64,000 nucleotides of DNA from JBMOKU01 sp049324315 (GCA_049324315.1 JBMOKU010000032.1:186001-250000), one strand, 5' to 3'. Positions 41,807-51,985 are shown, counted from the first letter of the stretch. Program-made: numbers and translations. Notes: generated from the sequence alone by a model not told the origin.

Positions 41807-43747
41807 CTAATAACGTCTAGCCCTATCGATGTTTTCTTGTAGTTTCTTATAAACACCTTGAATCCTTTCACTTTCTGAAACCTCCGCAACGCCCACTCTC
41901 CACCATGAATGGTATTTATGGATCATTGTTTTCGGAAGTACTTTAATATCAATCAACGTAGAAACCGTTTGTTTTTTGGAATCGATGATGGCTTCTTTCA
42001 ATTCCTCAATGGTTGTGACCTTATAGGTTTTACAACCATAGGAAGCAGCATTCATGGCAAAATCAATGGGTACAAATCCTGCATCTAGTTTTCCTGTTTC
42101 TTCATTTCTGAATCTAAATTCCGTTCCAAAGCTATCCATACCATGTTCAAGCTGTAGGTTATTGATACAGCCAAAGGTCATGTTATCGAATAGGATAACA
42201 TTGATTTTTTTTCTTTCTTGTATGGAGGTTGGCAGCTCGGAGTGAAGCATCATGTACGAACCGTCACCCACGAATGTGTAGACTTCCTTGTCGGGCTCTG
42301 CCATCTTTACACCCAAGCTGGCATTCACTTCATATCCCATACAGGAATATCCATATTCCATGTGATAGGTGTTCTCGCCTTTTGGTCGCCACGCACGCTG
42401 CAAATCCCCTGGCAAACTACCGGAAGCTCCCACGATGATATCCGTTTCTGATAGCATGTCATTGAGTACGCCCAATACTTGTGACTGTGTTAAGCATGAT
42501 CCTGTTATCTTTTGGAATTCTTCAAAAACAGCTTCTCTATCAATGTGATCGGCTATTTCAGGTACAAATCCTTTTCCTGTATATTCTACAGCGTACACGC
42601 GATCAATTTCTGCAATCAGTTCTTCTCGTGCATCTTTAATTTCGTTTAAATAGTCTGTTTTATAGCCTATTTTTTCTAATTCATTATATAATGACGTCAA
42701 TGCAACCTTAGCATCGGCTACAACTTTAACGGCATCCAGTTTGTACGCATCAAATGCTGCTATGTTAATGTTTACAAAGTCTACTTCCGGATTCTGGAAA
42801 ATCCATTTTGAAGATGTGGTGAAATCTGTATATCTCGTACCAACCCCTATAACTAAATCTACTTCTTTCGCAATGGTATTTGCAGCCAAGCTGCCTGTTT
42901 CACCAATGCCCCCTAGATTTAGTTCATGATTCCACACGATTGCACTCTTACCTGCCTGGGTTTCACCGAAAGGTATATTGAACTTTTCTGCAAATTTTTT
43001 GAAGATCTCAGCAGCTTCGGAATATCGTACGCCGCCACCGCAAATCAGCATTGGTTTTTTCTTTTTAGAAATGAGTGCCACTGCATCTTGTATCATTTCC
43101 ATGGAAGCAGGTCTTCTTTCTATTCTATGAACCCGTTTTTGGAAGAAATATTCAGGATAGTCATAGGCTTCTCCTTGAACATCCTGGGGAAGAGCCAGGG
43201 TTACAGCCCCTGTATCGGCTGGGTCTGTTAACACCCGCATGGCATGAATACATGCAGACATTAATTGCTCAGGTCTTGAAATTCTATCCCAATATTTACT
43301 CACTGCTTTAAACGCATCATTAGTACTTATGGTTAAATCATGGAACTGTTCAATCTGCTGCAAAACAGGGTCTGGCTGCCTTGTGGCATAGACATCTCCA
43401 GGCAAGAAAAGAACCGGTATTCTATTGGCTGTAGCCGTAGCTGCAGCGGTCACCATATTGGCAGCACCCGGGCCTACCGATGATGTACATGCATATATTT
43501 GCTTTCTGTTACGTTGTTTGGCAAAACCTATGGCAGCATGGGCCATACCCTGTTCGTTTCTTCCTTGATGCACAATCAAGTCTCCCGGATTCTGCTCTAA
43601 AGCTTGGCCTATGCCTAGAACATTACCGTGGCCAAAGATGGTAAAAATACCTTTTACGAATTTCTCTTGTTTTCCGTCAAATTCCACATATTGATTATCC
43701 AAAAACTTTACTAAAGCCTGAGCCATCGTAAGTCTAATGGTTCCCAT
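41807..43747 (-). CDS. iolD: 3D-(3,5/4)-trihydroxycyclohexane-1,2-dione hydrolase
   Basis: A 646-residue thiamine-diphosphate enzyme of the acetolactate synthase fold and normal IolD length. The N-terminal part has FGHGNVLGIGQALEQ, HQGRNEQGMAHAAIGFAKQ and the SSVGPGAANMVTAAATA block. The C-terminal ThDP site contains GDGSYMMLHSELPTS with the later NNLQLEHG, as in IolD. It hydrolyses the cyclic dione to 5-deoxy-D-glucuronate. GAGGGGG precedes the ATG and the next gene upstream is iolB. Confidence 0.95.
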   Translation of the reverse strand: MGTIRLTMAQALVKFLDNQYVEFDGKQEKFVKGIFTIFGHGNVLGIGQALEQNPGDLIVHQGRNEQGMAHAAIGFAKQRNRKQIYACTSSVGPGAANMVTAAATATANRIPVLFLPGDVYATRQPDPVLQQIEQFHDLTISTNDAFKAVSKYWDRISRPEQLMSACIHAMRVLTDPADTGAVTLALPQDVQGEAYDYPEYFFQKRVHRIERRPASMEMIQDAVALISKKKKPMLICGGGVRYSEAAEIFKKFAEKFNIPFGETQAGKSAIVWNHELNLGGIGETGSLAANTIAKEVDLVIGVGTRYTDFTTSSKWIFQNPEVDFVNINIAAFDAYKLDAVKVVADAKVALTSLYNELEKIGYKTDYLNEIKDAREELIAEIDRVYAVEYTGKGFVPEIADHIDREAVFEEFQKITGSCLTQSQVLGVLNDMLSETDIIVGASGSLPGDLQRAWRPKGENTYHMEYGYSCMGYEVNASLGVKMAEPDKEVYTFVGDGSYMMLHSELPTSIQERKKINVILFDNMTFGCINNLQLEHGMDSFGTEFRFRNEETGKLDAGFVPIDFAMNAASYGCKTYKVTTIEELKEAIIDSKKQTVSTLIDIKVLPKTMIHKYHSWWRVGVAEVSESERIQGVYKKLQENIDRARRY

Positions 43748-43779
43748 TCTTTATGCCCCCTCTATCTTAAAATTTCACA

Positions 43780-44571
43780 TTACTTTTCAGGCCATATTTT
43801 CGCATCTTTATCCAACAACCATTTATGTTCATCCACAAAAATACGCTCGTTAAAGCGGGCATCTTCTAAATGACGGATCATCCAGAGATAATACATGGCG
43901 TAGCCCGGAGCTGCTGTTTGAGGATGAACCAAGCCTCCCGGAATAGCCACCGTATCCATGTGCTTTATCACATAAGCATCATCTCCTATTACAGAAAGAC
44001 CATAGCCATGCTCTGGATAAAAACGATAATGGTAGACTTCCGGCTGCGGATGATGATGGGGTGGATAGCTGGAATATTTCCCCGGATGGTTAATCACTTC
44101 TCCAATAACCAGATTTGCATCCGGTGCATTGGAATCATCAAAGATGGTTCTTACCGTTCTAGTAGCCGTTTCATTCAATGTTCCCGCGCCAAACTGTTCA
44201 CTTCTGCATTCTTCCTGTGTATATAGCTTAGATGGAAAGCTTTTTTCATTATTTGTTTTTTGAACAGCCACTTCCGTATCATCTTTCAGGGATGTAATTT
44301 TTACTTCCACGTTAGACGGTACGTGCAGGCAGGTTGGACTTTCTTCAAAGCAATTGCTTCGTTTAACCGTTACCTGATTTCCTTCCCATTCCAGGATGAC
44401 TTCCCCTTGTATCAGCAAATACGCTCTTTCTAAGTTTTCACTGCTGGTTGCTTTGTCATTTTTCTTCATTTTTAATATGTCGAAGTCCATCAGCATATTA
44501 CTGTGTTTTCCGTGCATTTCTGTAATACTGTTGTATCCGTATTCAAAAGGCTTTTCTTGTCTAATCCGCAT
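43780..44571 (-). CDS. iolB: 5-deoxy-glucuronate isomerase
   Basis: A 263-residue bicupin-fold isomerase. EKPFEYGYNSIT at the start, the C-terminal cupin metal motif PPHHHPQPEVYHYRFYPE, and GLVHPQTAAPGYAMYYLWMIRH match IolB. It converts 5-deoxy-glucuronate to 2-deoxy-5-keto-gluconate. It stands between iolD and iolJ with short gaps. AAGGAAG lies before the ATG. Confidence 0.94.
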   Translation of the reverse strand: MRIRQEKPFEYGYNSITEMHGKHSNMLMDFDILKMKKNDKATSSENLERAYLLIQGEVILEWEGNQVTVKRSNCFEESPTCLHVPSNVEVKITSLKDDTEVAVQKTNNEKSFPSKLYTQEECRSEQFGAGTLNETATRTVRTIFDDSNAPDANLVIGEVINHPGKYSSYPPHHHPQPEVYHYRFYPEHGYGLSVIGDDAYVIKHMDTVAIPGGLVHPQTAAPGYAMYYLWMIRHLEDARFNERIFVDEHKWLLDKDAKIWPEK

Positions 44572-44597
44572 TTAATCACTTCCTTGCAAAATATTAT

Positions 44598-45434
44598 CTA
44601 TAATGACAATCCGAGAAGCTCCATTTTTTTCTTTGCTTCTTCCTGAACCTTAAGCATTGGCGTTTTAAACAGCTTGATCCTGTCAAATTCATTAGGGTTC
44701 TTGTTCATCTCTTCTCTTAACGCTTTGCCAAATGCCATCCTAAGCGCTGTACCTATATTCACTTTGGCGACTCTGTAAGTAATAAGTTTTTGTAAATCTG
44801 TATCCGTGATTCCGGTAGAACCATGTATAACCAACGGTATATCTACCAGCTTTTGTATGGCTTCCAATCTGTCAAATTGAATCACAGCCTCTTGTGTCTC
44901 CATTCTGTGTAGTGTCCCTACAGCAACAGCTAAGGCATCGACACCTGTTTCTTCAGCAAATATTCTGGCTTCTTCAGGATCTGTGTATACAGCCTTTGCC
45001 TGAACATCCGGGGCATTATAACCCACAGAACCGATCTCTGCCTCTACAGATACGCCACAGGTATGGGCAAATTCTACGATTTCTTTCGTATTTCTGATAT
45101 TTTCTCTTAACGGTAATTGCGACCCATCATACATGACCGAGGTAAATCCACTCTTGATGGCCCTGCTGACCAGGTCACATTCTGTAGCATGGTCCAAGTG
45201 TACACAAACCGGAACCTTAGCATCATCAGCAATGCTACAAAGTAGGTCTGCCAAGTACTCTATGGGCATATGGGATACGGCTACCTTATTTGTCATCAGT
45301 ATCACCGGTGCATTCAATTCTTCAGCTGCTCGTACCACAGCAATGGCATCTTCGTATCCGAATACATTGAAGCCGGGAATAGCGCATTTTTTTTCCGCTA
45401 TTCCCTCTAAAGCCTTATTAAGATTAACTAACAT
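44598..45434 (-). CDS. iolJ: Class II aldolase, 2-deoxy-5-keto-gluconate-6-phosphate aldolase type
   Basis: A 278-residue zinc-dependent class II aldolase from ATG 45434 (AGGAGGG before it). Zinc and active-site blocks are HLDHATE, EAEIGSVGYN, VGTLHRME (the later metal-ligand histidine), IHGSTGI and KVNIGTALR. In this operon it should split the IolC product into dihydroxyacetone phosphate and malonate semialdehyde. By sequence alone it could be a fructose- or tagatose-bisphosphate aldolase; context decides. Confidence 0.88.
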   Translation of the reverse strand: MLVNLNKALEGIAEKKCAIPGFNVFGYEDAIAVVRAAEELNAPVILMTNKVAVSHMPIEYLADLLCSIADDAKVPVCVHLDHATECDLVSRAIKSGFTSVMYDGSQLPLRENIRNTKEIVEFAHTCGVSVEAEIGSVGYNAPDVQAKAVYTDPEEARIFAEETGVDALAVAVGTLHRMETQEAVIQFDRLEAIQKLVDIPLVIHGSTGITDTDLQKLITYRVAKVNIGTALRMAFGKALREEMNKNPNEFDRIKLFKTPMLKVQEEAKKKMELLGLSL

Positions 45435-45444
45435 AGCTGCCCTC

Positions 45445-46845
45445 CTAGTTTCGGCGCATAATTTCGCCAAACAATTCCTCATCGGTCGGCATGGTTGACG
45501 CTATTGGCGCAGAAACCCAAGTCACATTGATTAAATGCTTCCACGTAATGTTTTCGGAAGAAACATTTCCTCCCCAAGTACCGCAGCCCAGGGTCAGAGT
45601 CATTGGCATACCATTTGTCCATGCGCCGCTGTTTGCAAGACATTGAGGCTGTCTAACCATAACACGGCTTGTTTTGGTATTGAGGGCAAGCTGCAGAATA
45701 TGCTCTTCATTATTGGAATGGATACCGCAGGAGTGACCGCTTCCATGATAGGCAGTAATGGCATTCACCTTATCAATTGCTTCCTGGAATTCTTTATATT
45801 TAAAAATTGTAGTCACTACGGACAATTTTTCACCTGAGAACAGATAATCAGGTCCTATACCTGTTTCCTCAACCATAAAGAATGTCTTTCCTTCCGGTAA
45901 GTCTATCCCTGCTTCTTTGGCTATGACTTGTGCTGATTGGGCAATAATCTTTGGACTCAGATGCCCATCATGCCACATAGCATGATGAAGCTTCACTTTC
46001 TCTTCCGAACTTACGAGATAGCCACCTTCACTTTGAAGGTTTTGAAGCATTTCATCATAAATGCTCTCTTGAATCACACAGGAGTTTTCTGTAGAGCAGC
46101 TAGTTGCAAAGTCAAAGGTCTTACTTCTCATGATCTTATTGGCTGCATCCTTTAAGTCTGCTGTTTCATCCACCACAGTCACAGCATTACCCTGCCCTAC
46201 ACCATAAGCAGGTGTTCCGGAGCTGTAAGCAGCTTTTACCATGGCACCACCACCTGTAGCCAAGACTAAGTCTGCTTGTTTCATTAGTTCTCCACTGATA
46301 TCCATCGTCGGTTCTTCAATACCGATTACTAAATCCTCCGGAGCACCGTATTGCTTCAATGTATCTCGAATAATATTGACAATCATTGTATTTGTTTTCT
46401 TTGTTCGGGGATGAGGTGCCAGTATAATGGCGTTTCTTCCCTTGATGGCAAACATGGTTTTCAATACTGGTGTAGCCTCCGGATTGGTGCAAGGTACCAA
46501 CGCTGCAACAACGCCTACGGGTTTTGCTATTTTGATGATTTGCTTTTCTTCATCTCTTTCAATAACGCCTACCGACTTTTTGCCCTTCATATCCCGGAGA
46601 CCGCCTCTGATTTTGTTCATCAGCTTCCCGTATTTTCCATCATAGTTACCTAACTGTGATTCTTCTACAGCAAGTTTTGCAATCTTATCTGCATTTTCTT
46701 CTTTTACGATATTCCACGCAATAGCAGTACATAACTCATCTACTTTTTCCTGGGTGTAGGAGTCCGCTATTTTTTGGGCTTTTCTAGCTCTTTCTATCAA
46801 TTCTTTTACATGCACTGCTGCGTTTTCATTGACCATATTGCTCAT
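45445..46845 (-). CDS. CoA-acylating aldehyde dehydrogenase, probable functional substitute for IolA
   Basis: A 466-residue protein from ATG 46845 (AAAGGAGG before it; the longer frame overlaps the operator). It belongs to the acetylating acetaldehyde/succinate-semialdehyde/sulfoacetaldehyde dehydrogenase group, not to the IolA (MmsA) family. The catalytic cysteine is C250 in FATSCSTENS, with a GGGAMVKAAYSSG nucleotide-site loop and LVPCTNPEATP. The operon has no iolA, so this enzyme probably oxidises malonate semialdehyde (or acetaldehyde from it) to an acyl-CoA. An operator of the second LacI protein lies 36 bases upstream. Confidence 0.86.
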   Translation of the reverse strand: MSNMVNENAAVHVKELIERARKAQKIADSYTQEKVDELCTAIAWNIVKEENADKIAKLAVEESQLGNYDGKYGKLMNKIRGGLRDMKGKKSVGVIERDEEKQIIKIAKPVGVVAALVPCTNPEATPVLKTMFAIKGRNAIILAPHPRTKKTNTMIVNIIRDTLKQYGAPEDLVIGIEEPTMDISGELMKQADLVLATGGGAMVKAAYSSGTPAYGVGQGNAVTVVDETADLKDAANKIMRSKTFDFATSCSTENSCVIQESIYDEMLQNLQSEGGYLVSSEEKVKLHHAMWHDGHLSPKIIAQSAQVIAKEAGIDLPEGKTFFMVEETGIGPDYLFSGEKLSVVTTIFKYKEFQEAIDKVNAITAYHGSGHSCGIHSNNEEHILQLALNTKTSRVMVRQPQCLANSGAWTNGMPMTLTLGCGTWGGNVSSENITWKHLINVTWVSAPIASTMPTDEELFGEIMRRN

Positions 46846-46880
46846 AACTTTTCCTCCTTTTTGTTCTTTCAAACACTTAA

Positions 46881-46900
46881 AATCGCAAACGTTTGCGATT
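46881..46900. promoter_or_regulatory. LacI-type operator inside the iol operon
   Basis: AATCGCAAACGTTTGCGATT, a perfect 20-base palindrome between iolC and the aldehyde dehydrogenase gene, within a longer imperfect dyad (46873-46908). It is the best of four GCAAACGTTTG sites in the window and probably binds the repressor encoded at 53634-54680. Confidence 0.88.
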
Positions 46901-46917
46901 CAAGTGTAAAAAAAACT

Positions 46918-47925
46918 TTATATAATAATTTCTCCATTGTCACATTTTTTGATATATTCTTTAATCTCTTCTGCCGTTGGCATAGCATCAGAACAGCTGT
47001 GGCTGGAGATAACAATAGATGCTGAAGCCGCACCAAATGACATGGCGTCAGCTACATCCCACCCCTGCATCAGGCCATAAATAAATGCAGATGCGTATGA
47101 ATCTCCTGCGCCAAAGGTTTTGATTACTTTTGCCGGATAGATCTTTCCTTTGAAGGCATCTCCTTCTTTGGTATAAGCTATAGACCCTTCTTTTCCGTGC
47201 TTAATGACGACAATTTTTGCGTGATGATCGAACCATTTTTTTGCCGTTGCATAATCATCCTTATTACCCGGCATGGTTAGTTCTTCCATCATATCGAATT
47301 CTTCTCTAGTACCGATGATCACATCACATTTTTCAGCTGCCAGATTATAATATACAGAGGTTTCATCTTTTGACTGCCATGTGTATGGACGATAATCAAT
47401 ATCGAAAAATACCATGGTGTTGTGTTTTCTTGCATAACTCAATGCCAGAAAGACAGCTTCTCTAGATGGACTTTTTGCCAGAGCTGTACCGGAAATCAGT
47501 AAAGCTTTTGCATTCTTGATATATTCTTCATTCACATCCCTTGGCTCCAGCTTCAAGTCAGCTACATTATCACGATACATCAAGATACTGCAATCTGTAG
47601 GACTCTTAATCTCCGTAAAAGCCAACCCTGTAACGCTTCCTGATTTATCTGTTATAACACCTGTAGTGTCAATTCCATCCTTTTTCAAGTATTGAACGAT
47701 ATATCGCCCCATTTGGTCGTCAGCTACCCGGCCAATAAAGCCAACCTTCATACCCAATCTCGCCATACCCACCGTGATATTTGCAGGTGATCCACCTAAA
47801 TATTTGGTAAAAGTCATGGTTTCTTCCATAGGCCGATTGATTTCGTTAGCATTCAGGTCAATACATAGCCGTCCCATCCCAATAAAGTCCAATGTTTTTT
47901 TACTGTCAAAGTTTAAATTATTCAA
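46918..47925 (-). CDS. iolC: 5-dehydro-2-deoxygluconokinase
   Basis: A 335-residue PfkB-family kinase. I take TTG 47925 as the start because GGGAGG lies seven bases before it; the frame to 47940 covers that site. DFIGMGRLCIDLNANEINRPM, YLGGSPANITVGMARLG and the ATP/active-site motif TFGAGDSYASAFIYGL fit IolC. It phosphorylates 2-deoxy-5-keto-gluconate. It lies between the ABC transporter and the remaining iol genes. Confidence 0.92.
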   Translation of the reverse strand: MNNLNFDSKKTLDFIGMGRLCIDLNANEINRPMEETMTFTKYLGGSPANITVGMARLGMKVGFIGRVADDQMGRYIVQYLKKDGIDTTGVITDKSGSVTGLAFTEIKSPTDCSILMYRDNVADLKLEPRDVNEEYIKNAKALLISGTALAKSPSREAVFLALSYARKHNTMVFFDIDYRPYTWQSKDETSVYYNLAAEKCDVIIGTREEFDMMEELTMPGNKDDYATAKKWFDHHAKIVVIKHGKEGSIAYTKEGDAFKGKIYPAKVIKTFGAGDSYASAFIYGLMQGWDVADAMSFGAASASIVISSHSCSDAMPTAEEIKEYIKKCDNGEIII

Positions 47926-47978
47926 ACCGTCACCTCCCAAAACTACTACATTAATTTATAATTTATTTAAATACATTA

Positions 47979-48953
47979 CTATCTCTTTTTGTTTTTCTTC
48001 GCGTCAAGCAGTACTGCACCAACAATGATACAGCCTTTTAATATCTGCTGCCAGTAGGATGATACGTTCATTAAGTCAAGACCATTGTTTAAAACACCTA
48101 TGATTAATGCACCTACGATTGTTCCAGTGATTTTACCAATACCGCCATTTAAACTGGTACCACCGATTACAGCGGAAGCAATGGCATCCAATTCATATCC
48201 AACACCCATACTTGGCTGTCCGGCAGTAATCCTTGCGGTCAAGATGATACCTGCTAGAGCTGATAACGTACCGGCATAGGTAAATATTAATATTTTATAT
48301 TTATCTACATTTATACCACAGATCCTGGCAGCCTGTTCATTTCCGCCTATGGCATAGGTATAGTTACCAAATTTCGTACTGCTTAATAAGAAGTGTGAAA
48401 GTACACCTATAGCAACAAAGATTATAATTGGTATCGGTAATCCTAAAATATCTCCTTGCCCTAAAAAGATAAAGGATGGTGAAAGATTTCCGATTGGACG
48501 TCCATCACTTAGTAATAGTGCCAATCCTCTAGCAGCAGTATACATACCGAGGGTAGAAATAAAAGGAGGTATTTTACCCTTGGCACTTATGGTACCGTTT
48601 ATGCATCCTGCTAATGCACCAACTGCTAATCCTAATAGAATTGCTAAAAATATGTTTTGTCCTGGATGTGCAAAGCTTGCAACTGAAACAGATACAAGGG
48701 CGATTACAGAACCTGAGGATAGGTCAATACCAGTGGTGATAATAACCATGGTAACACCCATTGCCACGATACCTATTACAGACATCTGCCTTACTATGTT
48801 TATCAAGTTTCTTGTTTTTAAGAAAGCCGGAGACATAAATGACATAAATATACACATGCCGATAAAAATCAATAATATACCATATTTGTTAAATAATTTT
48901 GCGGCGGTTTGTTTATAATCCGTTTTTTTTACTTCAGAAATATTGGTAGCCAT
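47979..48953 (-). CDS. Sugar/cyclitol ABC transporter permease (RbsC family)
   Basis: A 324-residue polytopic membrane protein from ATG 48953, with about eight to ten hydrophobic segments. The family stretches MGVTMVIITTGIDLSSGSVIAL, GNEQAARICGINV and SAVIGGTSLNGGIG are typical of RbsC/MglC permeases. With the neighbouring ATPase and lipoprotein it forms an importer, most likely for myo-inositol given its position before iolC. Confidence 0.9.
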   Translation of the reverse strand: MATNISEVKKTDYKQTAAKLFNKYGILLIFIGMCIFMSFMSPAFLKTRNLINIVRQMSVIGIVAMGVTMVIITTGIDLSSGSVIALVSVSVASFAHPGQNIFLAILLGLAVGALAGCINGTISAKGKIPPFISTLGMYTAARGLALLLSDGRPIGNLSPSFIFLGQGDILGLPIPIIIFVAIGVLSHFLLSSTKFGNYTYAIGGNEQAARICGINVDKYKILIFTYAGTLSALAGIILTARITAGQPSMGVGYELDAIASAVIGGTSLNGGIGKITGTIVGALIIGVLNNGLDLMNVSSYWQQILKGCIIVGAVLLDAKKNKKR

Positions 48954-49019
48954 GTTATTTAATTCCTCCAAATCATTAAGATTTTGTACTAAACAATATT
49001 TGAATAATTACTATGCATT

Positions 49020-50519
49020 TTACATCATATCTTTCGTTACCATATGCATGATTTTCTCTTGACTTGCTTCTTCTCTAGCCAATTCACCCATTTTTCTGCC
49101 TTCATGCATAACAACAATTCTATCGCTCATTCCTAAAATTTCAGGCATCTCCGATGAAATCATTATGATAGCCTTACCCTCTTGGGCCAGCTTTGACATG
49201 AGTTTATGAATCTCTGCTTTAGCACCTACGTCAATACCTCTGGTAGGTTCATCAATAATTAATATGTCAGGGTCATTTAAAAGCCATCTAGCCAAAAGAA
49301 CCTTCTGTTGATTTCCACCACTTAAATACATGATCTGTTGATCGAGATTTGGCGTCTTAATACTTAATTTTTCCTTTTGCTCTTCACATTTTTCATTGAT
49401 CAATTTCTGATTCTTGTAACCATTACTGATAAAGCTGTCTATGCTGGCATTGACCATATTATCTCTCACAGATAGTGGTAGAAAACATCCTGTTAGTTTT
49501 CTGTCCTCGGTGAGCATACCTAGCCTGTACTTGATTGCATCACTTGGAGATTCCATCTCAACTTTTTGTCCATGAACATAAATCTCTCCTGCATCTGCCG
49601 GATGTATACCAAATACACTTTCCATTACTTCTGTTCTACCAGCACCCATCAATCCCGCTATACCAACTATCTCACCTTTTTTTACATCAAAGCTTACATC
49701 TTTAAATTTACCATTTCTAGTAAGATTTCTTACAGATAGGGCAACTTCGCCTATTTCTGTCTCTTCCTTGTGGAATACCTGCTTAATTTCTCGACCTACC
49801 ATCATTTCGATTAATTTATCCTTGTCTAGTTCTTTTGCAGGCAGCATACCAACAAACTGTCCATCTCTCAAAACAGTAATATCATCGGAAATTTTAAAAA
49901 CCTCATCCATCTTGTGGGTAATATATATAATAGATACGCCTTTTGATTTGAGATTATCTATGATTTTGAATAAGTGGTCGACCTCTTTTTCAGTTATCGC
50001 TGATGTAGGCTCATCCATAATTATCAAGTCCGCATTATACGATACCGCTGTGGCTATTTCAACCATTTGCAGGTTTGCAATACTTAAATCTTTCATCTTA
50101 GCTTTAGGATTGATATTTATCCCTAGACCGTCTAATAATTTTTTTGTCTCGTCATACATCTTCTTTTTATCTATCCAACCCGTATTACCTATGGTTGGCT
50201 CTTTACCTAAAAAAATATTTTCCGCAACTGTCATATAAGGAATTGGGCTTAATTCCTGGTGGATCATCGATATACCACTATTTAATGCATCAACGGGTCC
50301 CTTAAGTTTCAGCTCTTCACCTTTAAAAATCAGCTTTCCGCTATCGGGTGTATAAATCCCAAATATAATTTTCATCATCGTGGACTTTCCTGCACCATTT
50401 TCACCCATTAGGGCATGGATTGTCCCTTTTCTTACTTTCAATTGTATGTTGTCTAGTGCTTTAACACCTGGAAATGACTTAGATATTTGCTGCATTTCTA
50501 AGATATATTCATTGTTCAT
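49020..50519 (-). CDS. Sugar/cyclitol ABC transporter ATPase (RbsA/MglA family, tandem)
   Basis: A 499-residue protein with two ABC domains. The first has Walker A GENGAGKST (39-47) and Walker B LIIMDEPTSA. The second has the degenerate GLMGAGRTE loop, a signature LSGGNQQKVLLARWL, and LIIDEPTRGIDVG. This is the normal layout of the ribose/galactose-type importers. GGGGGAGG precedes the start; spacing to the permease is 66 bases. Confidence 0.94.
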   Translation of the reverse strand: MNNEYILEMQQISKSFPGVKALDNIQLKVRKGTIHALMGENGAGKSTMMKIIFGIYTPDSGKLIFKGEELKLKGPVDALNSGISMIHQELSPIPYMTVAENIFLGKEPTIGNTGWIDKKKMYDETKKLLDGLGININPKAKMKDLSIANLQMVEIATAVSYNADLIIMDEPTSAITEKEVDHLFKIIDNLKSKGVSIIYITHKMDEVFKISDDITVLRDGQFVGMLPAKELDKDKLIEMMVGREIKQVFHKEETEIGEVALSVRNLTRNGKFKDVSFDVKKGEIVGIAGLMGAGRTEVMESVFGIHPADAGEIYVHGQKVEMESPSDAIKYRLGMLTEDRKLTGCFLPLSVRDNMVNASIDSFISNGYKNQKLINEKCEEQKEKLSIKTPNLDQQIMYLSGGNQQKVLLARWLLNDPDILIIDEPTRGIDVGAKAEIHKLMSKLAQEGKAIIMISSEMPEILGMSDRIVVMHEGRKMGELAREEASQEKIMHMVTKDMM

Positions 50520-50620
50520 TGATTTCAGCCTCCCCCATACCTTTTTTGGGGAAAAGGACGCTTACTTAAAATTTCGGCGTCCCCTCCATTATTGTTGTTA
50601 TCTTTTAAACCAATTTTTTA

Positions 50621-51595
50621 TTACTTAGGTAAATATTGCTCATAGTTATCCTTCGTTACTAATTCATAAGGAATCCAAACGATTTTATCAACGTTTTCGC
50701 CTTTAGCAACTTTTACTGCTGTTTCAATACCGCCTTTTCCTTGTCCAACAGCATCTTGGAATACTGTAATTTCAAGCTTGCCTTCTTTAACATACTCTAG
50801 GGCATCAGGAGTAGCATCAACACCTGCAACTACTACTTGATCAAGTTTACCTTCTGCTTCAAGAGCCATGATTGCACCTATAGCCATTTCATCATTGTTA
50901 GATAAAACAGCATCAATTTTTTCACCAGATTGTAACCAGTTTTCCATTAATGTCATACCTTCGGCTCTTTGCCATTTAGCAGTGTTTTCTTTTACAATCT
51001 TAACATCCGGATACTTGGCAACAACATCCTTGTTACCTTGCGTTCTCATGATAGCAGCTTCCTGTCCTAGTTCACCGTTCATGATTACGACATTTCCTTT
51101 TCCACCAATCATTTCCATAACCTTTTCAGCTTGCATTGTACCTGCAACAATGGAGTCAGACCCAACAAAAGAAGTAACCAATTCCATGTCAGCTTCAACA
51201 GGTGCTCTGTTCATAACTACTAATGGAATACCAGCATCATGCGCTGCTTTAGCTACAGGGCCAAATCCTGGAACATCAACAGGGATCGTTAATATAACAT
51301 CTACACCTTGTGTAATGAATGTTTCTACTTGTGATAATTGTTTACCGGAGTCATTCTTTGCATCGACCATGATAACTTCTACATCATCATTTGCTTCATC
51401 ATAAGCTCTGATCGCATCGTACAGGTATGATAACCACTTGTCATCAAAGATAGGCATTGCAGCACCAACAACGATCTTGTCCTTAGCTGCAGGCTCTTCA
51501 CTGACAGGAGCAGGTTGCTCTTTTGCACAGCCAGCAAATAATGCTATACCCATCATTAAAACCAACAGCAAAGCAACTATTCTTTTTGTTTTCAT
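50621..51595 (-). CDS. Sugar/cyclitol-binding lipoprotein of an ABC transporter
   Basis: A 324-residue lipoprotein with a signal peptide and lipobox LFAGC (C23), then a short flexible Glu/Pro linker. The body is a ribose-type periplasmic-binding fold: VVGAAMPIFDDKWLSYLYDAI, QVETFITQGVDVILTIPVD, NNDEMAIGAIMALEAEG, VAGVDATPDAL. Position at the head of the iol operon points to myo-inositol, though the ligand is not certain from sequence. Confidence 0.92.
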   Translation of the reverse strand: MKTKRIVALLLVLMMGIALFAGCAKEQPAPVSEEPAAKDKIVVGAAMPIFDDKWLSYLYDAIRAYDEANDDVEVIMVDAKNDSGKQLSQVETFITQGVDVILTIPVDVPGFGPVAKAAHDAGIPLVVMNRAPVEADMELVTSFVGSDSIVAGTMQAEKVMEMIGGKGNVVIMNGELGQEAAIMRTQGNKDVVAKYPDVKIVKENTAKWQRAEGMTLMENWLQSGEKIDAVLSNNDEMAIGAIMALEAEGKLDQVVVAGVDATPDALEYVKEGKLEITVFQDAVGQGKGGIETAVKVAKGENVDKIVWIPYELVTKDNYEQYLPK

Positions 51596-51985
51596 GAAAA
51601 AATTCCCCCTCTAAAATAGTTTTTTATAAGAACTCAAACTCTTAAATCTTATGTGAATTATGAGAATCTGAGTTTTTACCTATTATTATCTGAATCAGAT
51701 TTGTTTTGCAGATGGGGAGTAGAAGAAGCTCCAGCTCTTACACCTACTCCCGTCAACCTGCACTATATTATGGATTTGAAGAGGCTTATGACAATAAGTA
51801 AATATTTTTTGTGTTTAATCCGCTTCATTCTTTCATCATTTGGAAAATTCGTGAAATTTCCGTTATACCTTTTCCTTTATTCAGAACATATGGGAGGGGC
51901 GGAATGTTTGAGTAAGGATTTATTATCTGTGAAATGATTCAAAACAAGCCTCTTGCCTCCATAAGAAATATACTGCTTTCCAAGA
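51596..51985. other. Intergenic region upstream of the inositol ABC transporter
   Basis: A plausible leftward promoter is TTGTCA (51789-51794), 18 bases, TAATAT (51765-51770), giving a leader of about 160 bases. No GCAAACGTTTG operator is visible here, so this promoter may respond to something else or be reached by read-through from 53189. Frames in this stretch lack ribosome sites and are judged non-coding. Confidence 0.55.

Noticed and set aside
46881..46900. Reading the dyad as a terminator of iolC
   Set aside because: The minus strand has T residues before, not after, the stem, and the sequence is a perfect operator-type palindrome shared with three other sites.
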